Below are positions 23,901 through 36,500 of a stretch of DNA of 64,000 nt, piece by piece (position 1 is the first letter of the stretch; every line of letters begins with the position of its first letter). The position numbers and the translations under genes were made by a program. The notes beneath the pieces were generated by a model that saw only the letters and a list, made by a program, of their open reading frames with translations, did not search any database and was not told the DNA's origin. The stretch lies in contig QRFJ01000061.1 in NCBI GenBank assembly GCA_006176705.1, forward strand, positions 1,690,989 through 1,754,988. Direction: 5' to 3'. This DNA comes from Cocos nucifera (lineage: Eukaryota > Streptophyta > Magnoliopsida > Arecales > Arecaceae).

Positions 23901-25447
23901 TTCGAGTAATTTTTTTCTTTCTGAAAATACTTTATTTGTTTATGTTTAATATTGCATTTGCTTCTTGATTTTCAAATATATATGGTTGTACATGTGGCTC
24001 TTGGTTAACTTCTTGCTCACTTCCCTCTTGGTTTGTTCTGATTGTCATGTTCATCCACTTCTAATGCTGTGCATTTCTAGAACGTGCCGGAGCTGAAGTG
24101 GTCGAATGTGCATGTGTTGTTGGGTTACCTAAATTTAAGGTATTCTATTTTTGTGTTTCCAAAATAATTACTCAACTACCCATCTTATAAATGACCTTTC
24201 TTGTTCATTCCATTTCTGGCTTTACTGTTCTGGTTTTTCTTTATTCTCTCATTTGTGAAATTTTTCTTGCAAAGCTTGTGAGAAAGCTAGCTAGTTTTTT
24301 AAAAAAGGCCAGCTAAACTGTCTTAGGAGCTAGTTTGTGGACATTTTTTCTTGTTTTTTACACAAACTCATATTCTTCCAAAACAAATGTTTATTTACAA
24401 GCTAATTCTGTCCGCCATTAATGTTTGTTTATATTGCCCAGTACAACAGAGGTGATGAGTATATCATATATTAAGCTTGTGGTTGCAAAAGTGACAATTC
24501 TGTGCAATACCAAAGCATTGCCACTCGGACACAATAATATGATATATTCCATTTTCTCAAGATTGCAATAGCATGCTTGTAAATCTATCTTTTGAAATCC
24601 TTGTTGTGGCGTGGATGCCATTTACAGTAATAGGTATGGCACTTTGTGTTCATGTTGGCAAATAAGGATTTAGAAAGTTGAGATCCATAGATGAGATAAA
24701 ACTTGTTGGTCAACAATGAAAGATACAAACTGAAATTTACAGAGAAGTCTATATGAAGCATCGAGTGGCTTGTTGAAATTTAATGAAGGAAGATTTGGTT
24801 ACTGAAGTCACCTAATTTGTTTTCATTTTAGTCTAGCCTAGCTCCTCATATCTGCATCAGATGCCATTTGTGGTGTTGAATCCTGATATCAGATGCCAGT
24901 TTGCTTTTCCCCTTCTTTAGTATAGAATCTTATATGAATTCTTCCTTTTATTTAGAAGCAATTGATGCTTTCCTTTGTGGGTCCATCTTGATCATTTGCT
25001 GATATTTCTTTGCAGTTTGTGTTTTCTCTTTCCTGTTCTTTTAAACTACTTCCTCCTCCCTCCATAAGCTCATTCCTTGATATCTTTCTTCAATTATATG
25101 CTTGTGTGGCATTTAAACATTTCCACGGCTGCTGGAATCTAATGTTGAAAATTATATAATATGTTTAACATAGTGTTGAATCTGTTTTTGATTGTGTTTC
25201 CAGCCCCCAGTAACTAAGAAATTGCAATTGCTCAGGTTGCTTGCGATTCATTTTTCCTAGATCTTCTTGTAGTTGAAATGATTCATAGCATTCTGCATTC
25301 TAAATCGAAGATAATCATATTGGAAATCATGGAGCATTCTTAACATCCTCTTTTTGAGTGGTTTCCTGATGATTGCTCTGTATTTAATAGGGCCGATGCA
25401 GATTGAATGGAAAGCCTGTTTATATACTTGTAGAGTGCCGTTCCTAG
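17957..25447 (+). CDS. APT: Adenine phosphoribosyltransferase, six exons
   Basis: Converts adenine and PRPP to AMP and pyrophosphate (purine salvage). Plant family members also convert cytokinin bases to nucleotides; most copies are cytosolic. Exons: 17957-18041, 18208-18318, 20576-20668, 21860-22009, 24081-24139, 25391-25447. All introns are GT-AG and the joined frame is open for 184 residues, the usual length. The N-terminus MLEEENGVDPRLQAISAAIR is followed by PHFPKPGIMFNDITTLL (adenine-binding side), EARGFIFGPSIALAIGAKFI (residues 68-87) and the PRPP-binding loop LVIDDLVATGGTL at residues 127-139 with both acidic residues intact. The C-terminus is GRCRLNGKPVYILVECRS. No transit peptide is evident, which fits a cytosolic isoform. 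The start is the first ATG after the GA-rich leader. Which paralogue of the APT1-5 series it is cannot be decided here. Confidence 0.96.
22680..23240. other. Low-information block in intron 4, possible old repeat
   Basis: Rich in short phrases such as gggttgggtcaag, gacccgaacccg and gggtcatg on both strands, a pattern common in old plant dispersed repeats. No ends or coding capacity could be defined. Confidence 0.3.
23707..23872 (-). mobile_element. SINE (tRNA-derived type) in intron 4 of the adenine phosphoribosyltransferase gene
   Basis: A 166-bp unit is flanked by an 11-bp near-perfect duplication, TTAGATCTGTT (23696-23706) and TTAAATCTGTT (23873-23883), one mismatch. On the minus strand it carries a candidate A-box region (taccaagctggtcgg), a short hairpin (ggtctcttggtgg paired with ccaccaagagacc-like sequence), a B-box-like ggatccaaatccc, and a 3' end finishing in an A-rich tail (acaagaaaagag). 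Length, polymerase III-type boxes and variable-length TSD fit a plant SINE. The family was not identified. Confidence 0.6.
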
Positions 25448-25933
25448 AACTTCCGAATCAGGTTTGCAATTATCATATTATTGAGCTTGAAGATCAGTGC
25501 AAAATAAGATTCCATGCTTGCAATCTTAGTTAAAGATTTATTTCTTAGTTCTTTGTTGCAATTTTAACTTATATATATAGATTGTTTTATCACTAGAAGC
25601 ATAGACAAATTCTGCATGCTTATAATCTGGTTCTTTTTACCTTATTTTGCAGGTAAACTTGTGCCAGTATTCTGCTTTGAGAAGTTTGCAAGCCAATGTA
25701 GCAACGGAATCTTCGACTCATTGCTGAGGCTAGCAGCTGTAGCATTTTATCCCTTACGATAGGCAGGAAAAAAAGAAAAAAACAAAATAGTTAGGATCCT
25801 GCGAGAGCACTGCAGTTCCCCAGACAAATCCGCATGTCTTCTATATAGTTCTCTCTTTTTTTCTCCACGGTTTTAGTTTCATGTTTCCAAAATGGATTTA
25901 CCTGCCCCCTCTGCACATGATCTTTAAGTTTTG

Positions 25934-25939
25934 AATAAA
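25934..25939 (+). terminator. Poly(A) signal of the adenine phosphoribosyltransferase gene
   Basis: AATAAA lies in what looks like a separate 3'UTR exon starting at about 25653 (preceded by a pyrimidine tract and CAG). If so, an intron of about 193 bp (about 25460-25652) sits inside the 3'UTR, downstream of the stop at 25447. Confidence 0.5.
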
Positions 25940-25959
25940 TGTCCATGTTTAAATATTAA

Positions 25960-27065
25960 AAATTCTTATTATTGAGGCTCTTTTTGGTGACCCCAGTGAT
26001 GCATCTCTTCTTGTCAGGATGTCATTTCTCTGGAATGTTTTTTCTTTTAGAACATTCTTAGGAACTTCAGGGACTGGTAGTTCCAGTGTTTGCTCAACAA
26101 TATAGTTTATGCGGTAGAAATGTTTGCATGCTGGATTGATACCCTAAGCATCTCAACTGTACTCTTGTGCTGATGAAGTAAATGTTCAGAAACGTGCAAA
26201 GAATAATTAATCTCTCTGAGGGGATCAAAGCCACTGTTGATGGTTGCTAGTCTGAAATTTTTTATCTTTATATCCTATGCCTTGTTACCAAGGTGAAAGG
26301 ACTGCAAAACATAGCAATTCAAGAGGATTCCTTTGGGTTTTTTTTCACAGGGAATTAGTTTTTTGGATCTCCTCAACTGTGCCTGTGTGTACGTATACAG
26401 ATCCTCTCTGCATTTTGAAAATTTCAGCTGGATCCTTGTGTCTGTTTCTTTTATGATGTGGTCGATGACCATCCATAACTTAGATTGGAGAAGTGAAAGA
26501 GAAGGTAAACCGAAACACCATAACCACTGGGCTCCTCTTGGAACGGTGACTTTAGTTGCAAGTGCCCAAAGAATGTGCGTCAAAGTGAAGTGCCTAAAGT
26601 CCGCTTTGATTGTAATGATGTTGCTCATGACTTTAGAAGGTTGGAGTCTAATGCAACAATATGAAGTTCAGAAAATGGTTAAAAAAATTCAACTTAATTC
26701 ATAGGAGTTAGTGACATCTTAAATCAGATGTCAAAATGGGAGTTAACAAGAGAGAAGAAACTTTTCTAGCAACTAGAAATGAAAATTATGTTTCTTGTAT
26801 TCCTTATGATCTTATTTTTGCATGTCCACTGATCAGTCTATTATTAATGCCAAAAATAACTTGGGTTGCATGCAAGCAAAATAGATTGTATGAGCATCAC
26901 ATCTTAATTAACTAACTGCCAGAATAATTGATTGAATTGCTATTTTTATGCAATTATTCATTTTACAGTCATATCATGCGTTGAAGTGGATGAATGAGAA
27001 ATGAATTATGACTCTTAGGTTGTTGAATCCACTAGGGAATCGATCACAGCAAATTAGAGATTATT
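25960..27065. other. Intergenic, nothing recognised
   Basis: The overlapping frames at 26275-26704 on both strands are about 120 codons long but have no recognisable motif, and neither has gene-like flanking signals. Treated as chance frames. Confidence 0.45.
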
Positions 27066-27067
27066 GT

Positions 27068-27602
27068 GCTATAGAAAGAAGGACATCATTAGTCTCATAT
27101 TGGTTGTGAGTCAAAGAAACTCTGACTTTTATAGAAAAGGATGATCCATCTCATGTGAGATTTGAAAGGCAAAATTGTAAGGCCCAAGAGTCAGAGTGGA
27201 TAATACCTTATATACCGAGCCATGAGTCCTTGATTAGCACCTTAGGTAGGGGACTATCTCTGCAACTATGGGGCCCCTTCCATCTATACACGAACTCCTC
27301 TACTAGGAGGCTATGGTAAAATTTAGGAAGATGGCACCTCTCATCCATATATAAATTTTTTCTTGATTGAAGAATGTAAAACGAAGGACATCATTAATCC
27401 CACATTAATTATGAGCTTAAAAAAATATTTTTTTTCTTTTGGGCCCATGTGGGCCCGTGCGAGTCCTAATCACCATGCGTGGTGCTCATCATGCTGCCGC
27501 ACCGCTCGCGGTGTAGAAAGTATTGTCCTAAAACTATGAGGCTCATGAGTCAAAACAGGTAATGCCTCACGTGCCGAGCCAATAGTCCTTTGCTGCAATA
27601 GT
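27068..27602. mobile_element. Degraded miniature LTR element (TRIM relic), related to the 49.3-kb TRIM
   Basis: Two diverged direct copies 305 bp apart share gaaggacatcattagtctcatattgg (27079 onward, broken here for length) and its counterpart at 27384, then aataccttatataccgagcc against aatgcctcacgtgccgagcc. The phrase order (cccacatt...ggttagagtc; aaggcaaaattgtaaggccc; gtcagagtggataatacc) parallels the TRIM at 49255-49839, whose two copies are spaced 304 bp. No clean ends or TSD remain. Confidence 0.5.
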
Positions 27603-30400
27603 GGTCAATGTTAATAATAGGCTAGGCTAATATACGTTAAACGTGGAGCTGACCAAGGTGCATGTAGAGTCTTCCAAATAAATGTTTTGAAGTAGTAGTA
27701 GAGTACCATGGGGTTATTCATTTGTTAATATATTTAGAGAGATTTAGTAGGTGCGGGCGAGGATGAGGTAGGAGAGATAAAAAGAGCAATGAGAAACACG
27801 TATAAACAGACGGAGAGAATAAGAGAGAGAGAGAGGGGAATCCAAGGGATAAGGGGGTCATTACGGGAGCATTGGCTTTATTGGAAGCACCACGGCTATT
27901 TGATTTCCTCTTGAAGATCCTCCAAATCTTCATGGATTTTCCTTGCCTAATGATGCGTGCAATGTCATGTCAATCATCTTGGTTTTATTCCTTTGCCTTG
28001 GCTTCTATATCTTAGACATGAACGTGGAGGACGTGGTAATAGTGATCAAACATCCATTTTTACGTTAGTAGAGGAGAAGTCAAAAGGTGAGAAGCGTGTC
28101 TGGTGGCGCAAGGTGGTATCATGTGGTTCAGGTCTTTCCTCTAGTAGGACCATTAGGTGAGGCACGGAAGAAATGTAGTCCCAGCTGCTAATGGACTTCA
28201 GTTTTGGATGGTTCGTGGTTTAGTCTAGATTTATGTACGATGACAAGAAATCTCATTACAATTCTAGAAGGTATAGCACATTTAAATCAGGCAAACTTAA
28301 TAGAGATGCTAACTGCCAAGCCATTTGAGGGAGACGGGGAGGGGTAGGGCTAGTCCACTCCATCCAAAAAGTCAAGAAAGAACTAATATGTGGCCCCACC
28401 ATTTAGGCAAATGTAAGATCCTTGCTTGCTTGACGACTAATGGAAAAGTATACGAGTATGGAAGAAAAATTGACTCATTGCAAATGTAAGATTCTTGCTT
28501 GCTTGCTTGGCAACTAATGAAAAAGTATGTGGGTATGGTAGAAAAATTGACCCATCATCTTTTATTTGCAAACTTCTCGACAATAGCCGTTCTTTCCTTT
28601 CTAATGTACAGGTCAAGGAGAGTAAAGATCGACAGCGTAACTTGTTATTAAGTAGCCTAATATATGTGTAACTACAAGAGAAGGCTTGCCCATAATGTAA
28701 AAATACTTAAGTGGTGTTTGGTGGTTAGCTCAACCAAGTCAATGGAAGGCTGGCTAAGGAAAGCAGAGGTATACAACCTGTGATGACTAAGTTGGATGCT
28801 GAATGCTTTGATCCAATGGGATCATTAGTTAGATGATCATTAAGAATGGAAAGACAAGAGGCGTCAAAAAGAGGTTGAGTGCATCGATGATGGTCGATAA
28901 AGAATTTTCCACTTTTAATTCTTTCTCCTCACCTTATATACCTAGGGCATTTTAGAAATATTCACGTGTTTACGGCTTACATAATAGGCAAGTTGGTCTT
29001 TTACTAGCAACAATTTAATGGACGTGATGAAACTAATACGTTGGAGCACTTAAGTAACTTAAAAGACTCAATTTAAAGTTTTTAAAGTTCAGGGATATAT
29101 GAAAATGGGTAAAATTGATGGGTGATAATTTTCCTTTCTTTTTAATCTTTTTAAACACAACCTTGGGATATATTTGAAAGGTTCATCACAATATTCATGT
29201 TTAGGAATTATTTTTCAAGTTATTCTTTGATTTGACTATCACTGTAAAGTATTTTTCCAAATATATTTTATAAGAACAAAGAAGATAAACCTCCTAAGTT
29301 TTAAGACATGCATTCCAATGTTAGAAAGCATATATACAAAGGTAAAAACAAAACCATTATATTTTGATTACTAGCTGGTTAAAATAAGAAATAGGAATAA
29401 ATTTGAATGTATGAGAAGATTAATATCTCTTATGGATCTAAATACATCTCAAAGAAGAATAAGTTGCTTTATATTTGAGGTTTGAGCTTTATCATTGAGC
29501 ATTGGGTAGTACAGGAACTACAATCATAGTCATGCCCGTCCATCTGATAAGTAGAGATTCAAGGTTCATCAGGTCATATGTTGTCTACTATAAAATATTC
29601 TAAACTTGGATAAATATAATATTGGATAGGTTTCTCTTTATTTATCTAAAATCTAGAAATCGTTACTGTGCTCGAATTTTCTCTAATCTAAGTGTTTTTT
29701 TTTTTTTGGCAGAACTCTATTCTAAGTGTTTGTAGAGCTTGAATCTCATTGGAATGGAGGGCATTTTTTGATGGCTACTGGAATAGAGGGCTTTGTTTAT
29801 GAAAAGATGATCTCTAATATTTTGAAAATTTTGGCATTACACGTACTGATAGCACACATCATGGTTGGTAGATAATGTCTTGTTGCTTGTAATTTTGTTA
29901 AGTTCAAATATATGGCTTCTACTGATCTATCACTGTTTATCAATAAAAGTTTGATGCCACAAGGCAATTGAGTTGCTCTCTCTTCCAAAATAGTTAATTA
30001 AATTACTGCATCAAATCTTTATCTCACAAATCAAAAGCATGCTAGAACATTTAATTATTCCCATCTCTCTCTAATTTTATCTCCATTCATCTTTCACACT
30101 TCAATCAAAACATGCCTAGAATTAATACCAACCTGATTGCCAATATTTATAATTTACTTTTTGCATGTCAGTCCTATATATATATATATATATTATTTGC
30201 ATATAATCTTCTTAATCCTATAAAATTTGATTTTATGCGGTATTAACATGTAAATTTTTTTATGGTATAATCTATTTCATGTATACTCCTACAATTATAA
30301 AAGTTCAGGGTCTTATATACCAAAAATAAAATTTCTGGGAGTTCGACACCCCTCGAAAAGGGAGTCATATACAAATCAAGAAGCTGTTAGGTACTCACGT
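27603..30400. other. Intergenic region between the adenine phosphoribosyltransferase and CUE genes
   Basis: No genes recognised. It holds an imperfect tandem duplication at 28411-28562 and a (TA)n run at 30175-30192. Otherwise it is AT-rich unique-looking sequence. Confidence 0.5.
28411..28562. repeat. Imperfect tandem duplication, unit about 75 bp
   Basis: Both copies carry aatgtaagatccttgcttgc or a close variant, then aactaatg.aaaagtat, then atgg.agaaaaattgac.ca. The second copy has one extra cttg step. Confidence 0.8.
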
Positions 30401-30532
30401 GTAAAATCTCCATTTTAAACGCAAAATTTTTGCCCGCGTCCGTTACTCGCCCCTCCTCCCCCAGTACGGACACTCCTCGTCGATCGAATCCGAAAAGGAA
30501 AGCAAAAGGAGATCGCGACGAGATCTCCGGCA

Positions 30533-33500
30533 ATGGATGGAAGGAGAGTAGCAGGGAATATGACGGAAGCGCCGCCTGTGAGAGAAGTCACCCGCTCTGA
30601 GGACAACGCGGCGGTATCGGAGGCCATCATGTCTGCCCTAGTCTGCGGGAAGAGGTCTTCTTCCATCTTCGAGGAGCTGCCCCACGCCCCTCCTCCCGCC
30701 TTGAAGAGGATCCGCTGCTCCGCCGCCGCTGCCTTCTCGTCCCCGCTCCAACCCTCCCGTTCCCCTTCCTCCCCCGTTGACCACAGCAAGAACGACGATG
30801 ATAGAGACCGTTCGTCTCCCATTGCTCAACTCAGATTCCTCTTCCCGGAGATGGACTCTCAGGTCCGTTCTTTGCCTGGATGCCCTTTCTCTCGTTCTTT
30901 GTTCTTGAAAAATCTTTAGCTCATATTGGTATTCTCAATTTTGTTTAATTCTATCTAAGACGCTTCCTCTTTGTCTGTTATTTTGCAAACTTTGATGTTT
31001 TTTTGGGGTAATGGATCTGTATTTCCTATTATTCTTAAAGAAAACGAAAATCTTTTTGACATTAATTTTCAAAGAATTTTTTTTTTTTTGGCTGATGATC
31101 TCATAGTGACGATTAGTAAATTACAGTGGCAATAGTCCTATGGATAAAAGGATCACATTTTGGGACGGCTATAGATAATTGAAGTTCTTCTTTTAGAGTT
31201 TTAGGGCAGTTGCTAGGCTTTCCTTTTTGGTTTTATAGTTATAGAAGTCTATGCAAACGAAGGATTTTCATGTGATTTTAATTGACTGTTTTTGATAAAA
31301 ATTGGCAACATTTTGGTTAATTAGTGGAAGTACCTTGCCATTGTTATGCAGAAATACATCGGGGAAAATTTAAAGAAAAAGGGTTAATTATTTTGGTGGT
31401 TCTTATATCATTGCAAAGCTGTTAGCCCAACGTATTTTCCTGCAGCATCTTTTATGAAGTCCGTTAGATATTATTTCCGATGCAGTCCAGTGAAGGATGA
31501 GGTCCACGGATCAAAGAGCGAGCCATGGGTGTTTTAGGTCTAAGTTTTTTATTTTATCTTTTGTAATTTGTAAACCAATCTTAGGCGTCCAGGGACTTAT
31601 AATATTAATGATTTTTAGAGTCATTTACTTACAAGTCTAGCTTATGAACTATTGAAACATCAGTGTTAGATGCTTCAATTTTTAGAATTCTGGAGGCTTA
31701 ACACTTTTGGACCCTTGGAGATGACATGATATGGTGTGATGGAAGTCCATATTCTTCCTCTGATTGAAACATGAAGAGAGAGATTTCTTTTGCAGTATCT
31801 GGCACTAAAAATGGTTTCTTATTTACCAATTTTATTGGCCTAGAGAGTAACCAATGTCCACTTTTCTACCTAAGTTTTCCTAACAAGGAACAAGACCATT
31901 TTTTTTTTGCTTTCCTCAGTTACATTTGGCTCAAACAATTTTTCCACTGGTGAATGAATGAATCTTCTTTATCTCTTCTTCTATCACAAAATGGGATCAA
32001 TGCTTGGTGCTTTATCCACCTATTGCAACCTTTCTTCTTTGTTGTATTTCTATCCCCTCCTTCCAGCATTGGAGAAGTAAAATCCATGAGGAAGGCTTCA
32101 TTTGGACTTTGAAGCACAGCATGTGGACTTGCTGCCTTCCAGTTATGCATGTTTTTCCCTCCTTGAAGTTCACTAGGCATCATTCATCTTCAGCTCTGTA
32201 TATATATGGTTGAAGGGCCACTTAAAACAAGAACGATACATTAATAGTTCAAAAAATCAGGACATGGAAGATCAGCCTCCACTTTTGAGAGCCTTGATAA
32301 TCTTCTGATTCTTGATAAATTTTGTTTGACTTTGTTTTTCCCTTAGGTTTTAATATTTTCTTCTAAATGCAGCTAAAGGTTTGAACTCCTAGTTTCTACT
32401 TCTCTTCACTATCTTAGAGTTAAATAAGTTTCACTGAATCAACATGCTTTGGATGGTCACAATCAAAGTTAAGATCTATGTCAAACTAAACTAGTTGATG
32501 TAAGTTGAACCATACTCCATTATTCTCATCTTTGTTTTTTCTTCCTATTTCCCCCATTTAAATATAGAACGGCATGCTACTCAATGTAGATCAAATGCAC
32601 TGGCTCAAGATCTAAAACAAGCATGAATTAAATCAACGAACAGTAGTGGAAGAAAAATTTGGGAGAGAAAAATAAATACTCAAACAATGAGTTAGCTCCT
32701 CTCACAAAGAAGTCTCACGTCTCTCCAAGATGCCTCATCTGACCAAAAAGAATTCTCTCCTACTCCTCACATCACTCTTTTCCTCTCTTTATAAAACTAC
32801 ACACCTCTCCTAACTATAAGACAAAAACGTCATCATCTCCTACCTTCACCAAAAGATAAACTCTTGCATATTGAGTCCAAGACTCAATCTAACTAAACTT
32901 GGACAAGCACTAAATGACAAACTATTCCAACTAGAATTGGAATAAGACACAAGAATAGGATCCTAGTACAAGCATGACAAGCAATGGACTTCCAACAGTC
33001 CTCCTCATTGCAAAGCCCATATCGACAATGTTGAATGCCACAATATTGCCATTGTTACTGCAGAACAACAATATGCAATGATCTATAATACCAATAACTA
33101 AACAGTGCAGCTCCTTTATTTGCTTAAATAATAAATCTTTTGCTAGCTCATCTTATTCATTGCACGATGTCCTACACTTTCCATCAGCATTGACTTCAAG
33201 GTCATTGTGCCGAGATTCTATCAAGCATCTAGCTTATACAAAGGAACATCAAATTGCTAATTATAGTCATTGCTCATGATAGCATCGACCATTACTTGTA
33301 CATATGTGAAATCAACAATAAAACTTTGAATATATTCACATGCTAGTTGAGCAGCTCCATGTATCTGCATATTGTTGATGCTTATATACAACATCAAATT
33401 CTCATACAGCCTTTTCTAACTGTTCAAATTCTAAAGTAGCTTTAAAATTAATTTGTGCACCAGAAATATTGATGAATACTAAGGGACAATATGAGCCATC

Positions 33501-36500
33501 CATGCCAAGCATGTCTTCTTGCTCCTCGATCTCTAAACCTACTTCAAAATTAGTCAACTCTTTATCCTTATAACTATCCAAATCGCCAAAAGAAATATTC
33601 ATATCTTGAATAGATTTAGTATAAGACTCTTCTACATGATTTGAATCAAAGTTCATGGACTCGGTATCGGCACCCGTGTCGATTGTCGATCGGTACTGTA
33701 CCATACCGTACTGTACCACCCCATACCATCAAAAAAAATATAAAAAAACCCACCTAATGATCCAAAAAAAAAAAGAAAAAAAACTACCCCGTACCGGACT
33801 GTACTGCCCCATACCGGTGCGGTACCGGCCCGTACCAACCGGTTCGATCCAATTCCAGCCATTTTTTGAAAAACTGGTCTGAACCATTCTGGTTCCCCGT
33901 CGGTATAGTACCGACTAGTTTGGACCGGTACGGAAAATCATGATTTGAATTCTTAATGCAGATCTCTATAACACCATGAAGAACTATAAACGCACCACTT
34001 GTCCACCAAGCTTGCTCTGACACCATGTAGAACTATAAACACATTGAACCACCAATCTCAAAATCTATGGCTCTAATATCATGTAGAATGACATGCTATT
34101 TAATGTAGATCAAACATGCCAGCTCAAGATTCAAAACAAGATGAATTAAACCAGCCAGCTCATGTCCCTTCAAGATGCCTCACCTCACCAAAAAGAATTC
34201 TCTCCTACTCCTCACATCATTCTCTCCCCTTCTTTGTAAAACCATACTCTCTCTCCCGCTAAAAGATAAAATTATCACCATCTCCCACTTCCACTAAAAG
34301 ACAAGTTCTTATGCATGATTCTAAGACTCAGCTTGGACTAACACTAAAAAACAAACTATTCTAACCAGAATTGAAATAAGATACAATAATAAACTAGGAA
34401 TAAAATCCTAATACGAGCAAGACAAGAAATGAACTTCTAACAATTAGAATGGTAGCTGAATTAATAGATGAATGCTGATGGAATGGCAACAATTAGTGAT
34501 GGATAAAGATGATGTTGGGAGAGTTAGAGGACAGTCGATGTAGTTTCTCTTACATGTTATTGATTGATTTGGGGTTCCACTTTAGTTTGTTGTGGCCATG
34601 TTTTATACTTGAAAATCAATGTAAAAATTAACATTTAAGTTAAGCATCATGGATTAGGAGAAAGTTGAAATGAAAGTGGATGCCTTGATTCATGAGTGAC
34701 TTGGCACCAATTTATTATATAGCCCGTTATTGGAGGATAAGCCAGCCCTTCTAGCAAGAAGCAAAAAGGACAAATAAGAGATTAGTGTATTGTATCTACG
34801 GAAAAAGTTATAGGCTTCTTTAGTCCTTGTAAAGTTGTTAGACATGTTCTAATGGTTTCCTAAATCATACTTGCCATGGTAAAGTTATAGCTGAATGCTT
34901 ATAGGAAAAAACACTTGGATAACGATGCTATGGATAGATTTGACAAGTGAGAAGGATATACATACATACATAGATATTCTCTTTTTTTTTTTTTTTCTTT
35001 TTTTTTTTTTTGAGTTTTACACATGGAAAACTAGCAGCTATCATTTTTCTTTTTACCATTCTTTCGTGTTTTCAGTCGTTTATTCATTCTTTAATGGCGA
35101 GTGGCCTACCTAACGTCCATTCTTCTAGTCTATTTTGGCACATTATGTTGAAAATTCTCATTTAACTGTGAAATATTTCTTTGCAAGTCAGAAGACTGCT
35201 TGCTTTTGTTGAACCCCTCAAAATATACCTTGATTGAGCCATCAAGGACATACCATATTTAAGTTCGTCCAATAATCTATAACTGAACTGTTCCAGATTC
35301 TTCAAAGAACCCTTGAAGCATGTAACAGTAATATGGATTCAGCAATCAAAAGTTTGAATGAACTTCGATCAGGAGCTGCAGGGAGAAATTTCTGTTATGC
35401 TTCAGGCAAAACTTTGGCGAAAATCAGCACAAATGTTCTCTTGTCATCAGAAAGTATGATCTAAACCTGGTGCAATTAGTTGTATCACATGTTGTCTATT
35501 ATTATTTTCTGTAAGCTTTCTTTAACTTGAGTATATACTTTTTTATAATCTTCTTGATTTTTAAAAGATTTAGCATTTTTATTCGAGTCCTCCCCCCCCC
35601 CCCCCAATCAGTTGTTCCATTAGATTGAGTTTTGCTCCAAATGTTCTTCAATCTTATGGTGTCCTCAGGTTAGAGTTCAACAATCAGAAGTTATGGAAAA
35701 TGATTCTCATTCCTTCTGACATCATTCTGTAGAAAATTTCATAATTTACTGACCTAAGCATTCCTTTTTTCTTCTGTCACTTAATAAGAGAAGGATGACA
35801 AAGATTAGAAGGTAGAAGAAGAGTTATTGAATCATGTTTGAATCCATGCCCTAACGTGTCGTCTCAGATCAATAGCTAAGGCTGAGACCATCAATCCCTC
35901 TTGTTAAATGAAGAAATGTGATCTCTTATCTATTTTTCTACTGATGCAAACAGAATTCTGAACAATAATTTAAGTAAAATATTTGCAGTAGAAATTCAAT
36001 TCCATAGATATATTTGTAATTACAAATTAGTAATGGCTCAAGAATGTTTCTACAAGAGGAGTCATCTGGCCTACCTAGAATCTCAAGTACTCTCTCAGGT
36101 GTTGGTGCTAGTTAGTAAAATTCTAACTCAAATAAGTAATTTACAATGCATGAGCTATAAACAGCAGTTATCTTATAAGTAATTTACCATGCATGAGCTG
36201 TAAACAACAGTTATCTGATGTTAGGGCATTGAGCTTATTAGGGCATTGAACTTTTTGGTTATGATGTTCCTTTGCTATGATGTTCTTTTGTAATAAATTC
36301 TCCATATATGCAAATTGCATTATATATCTTGGTGCAGTTTACTTTGATAGAAGAGATATATGCCAAGTAATTTCAGAAATATTACGTGATCTGCCCATTT
36401 CGTTGTAGATCACACGGGTCCCCTTACAGAAACAACACACCTCGAATCCTAGTACTCCAGGTTCAGTCATATACAGTCTTTGTATATATCATTCACATCA

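Larger units (their letters stand above)
32563..34442 (-). mobile_element. Non-autonomous Copia-like LTR element in intron 1 of the CUE gene
   Basis: Direct repeats 32563-32997 and 34082-34442 share tagaa.ggcatgcta.t, atgcctca.ct.accaaaaag and aattctctcctactcctcac. On the minus strand the right copy is followed immediately by TGATATTAGAGC (34070-34081), 10 of 12 bases of the initiator-tRNA-Met primer site used by plant Copia elements. A purine tract (aatgaggaggac) abuts the left copy. The interior holds one acidic frame (33719-33402) without recognisable gag or pol domains. It lies antisense to the host gene. LTR lengths differ (435 and 361 bp), and I found no matching TSD. Confidence 0.7.

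Noticed and set aside
25203..25238. Possible extra exon (CCCCCAGTAACTAAG...) before exon 6 of the adenine phosphoribosyltransferase gene
   Set aside because: It has CAG and GT borders, but its inclusion is not needed: exon 5 joins exon 6 in frame and gives the conserved C-terminus.
26275..26704. Overlapping frames of about 120 codons on both strands
   Set aside because: Neither has motifs, codon periodicity by eye or gene signals.
30415..30829. Minus-strand frames over exon 1 of the CUE gene
   Set aside because: Gly/Ser/Arg-rich antisense of a GC-rich exon.
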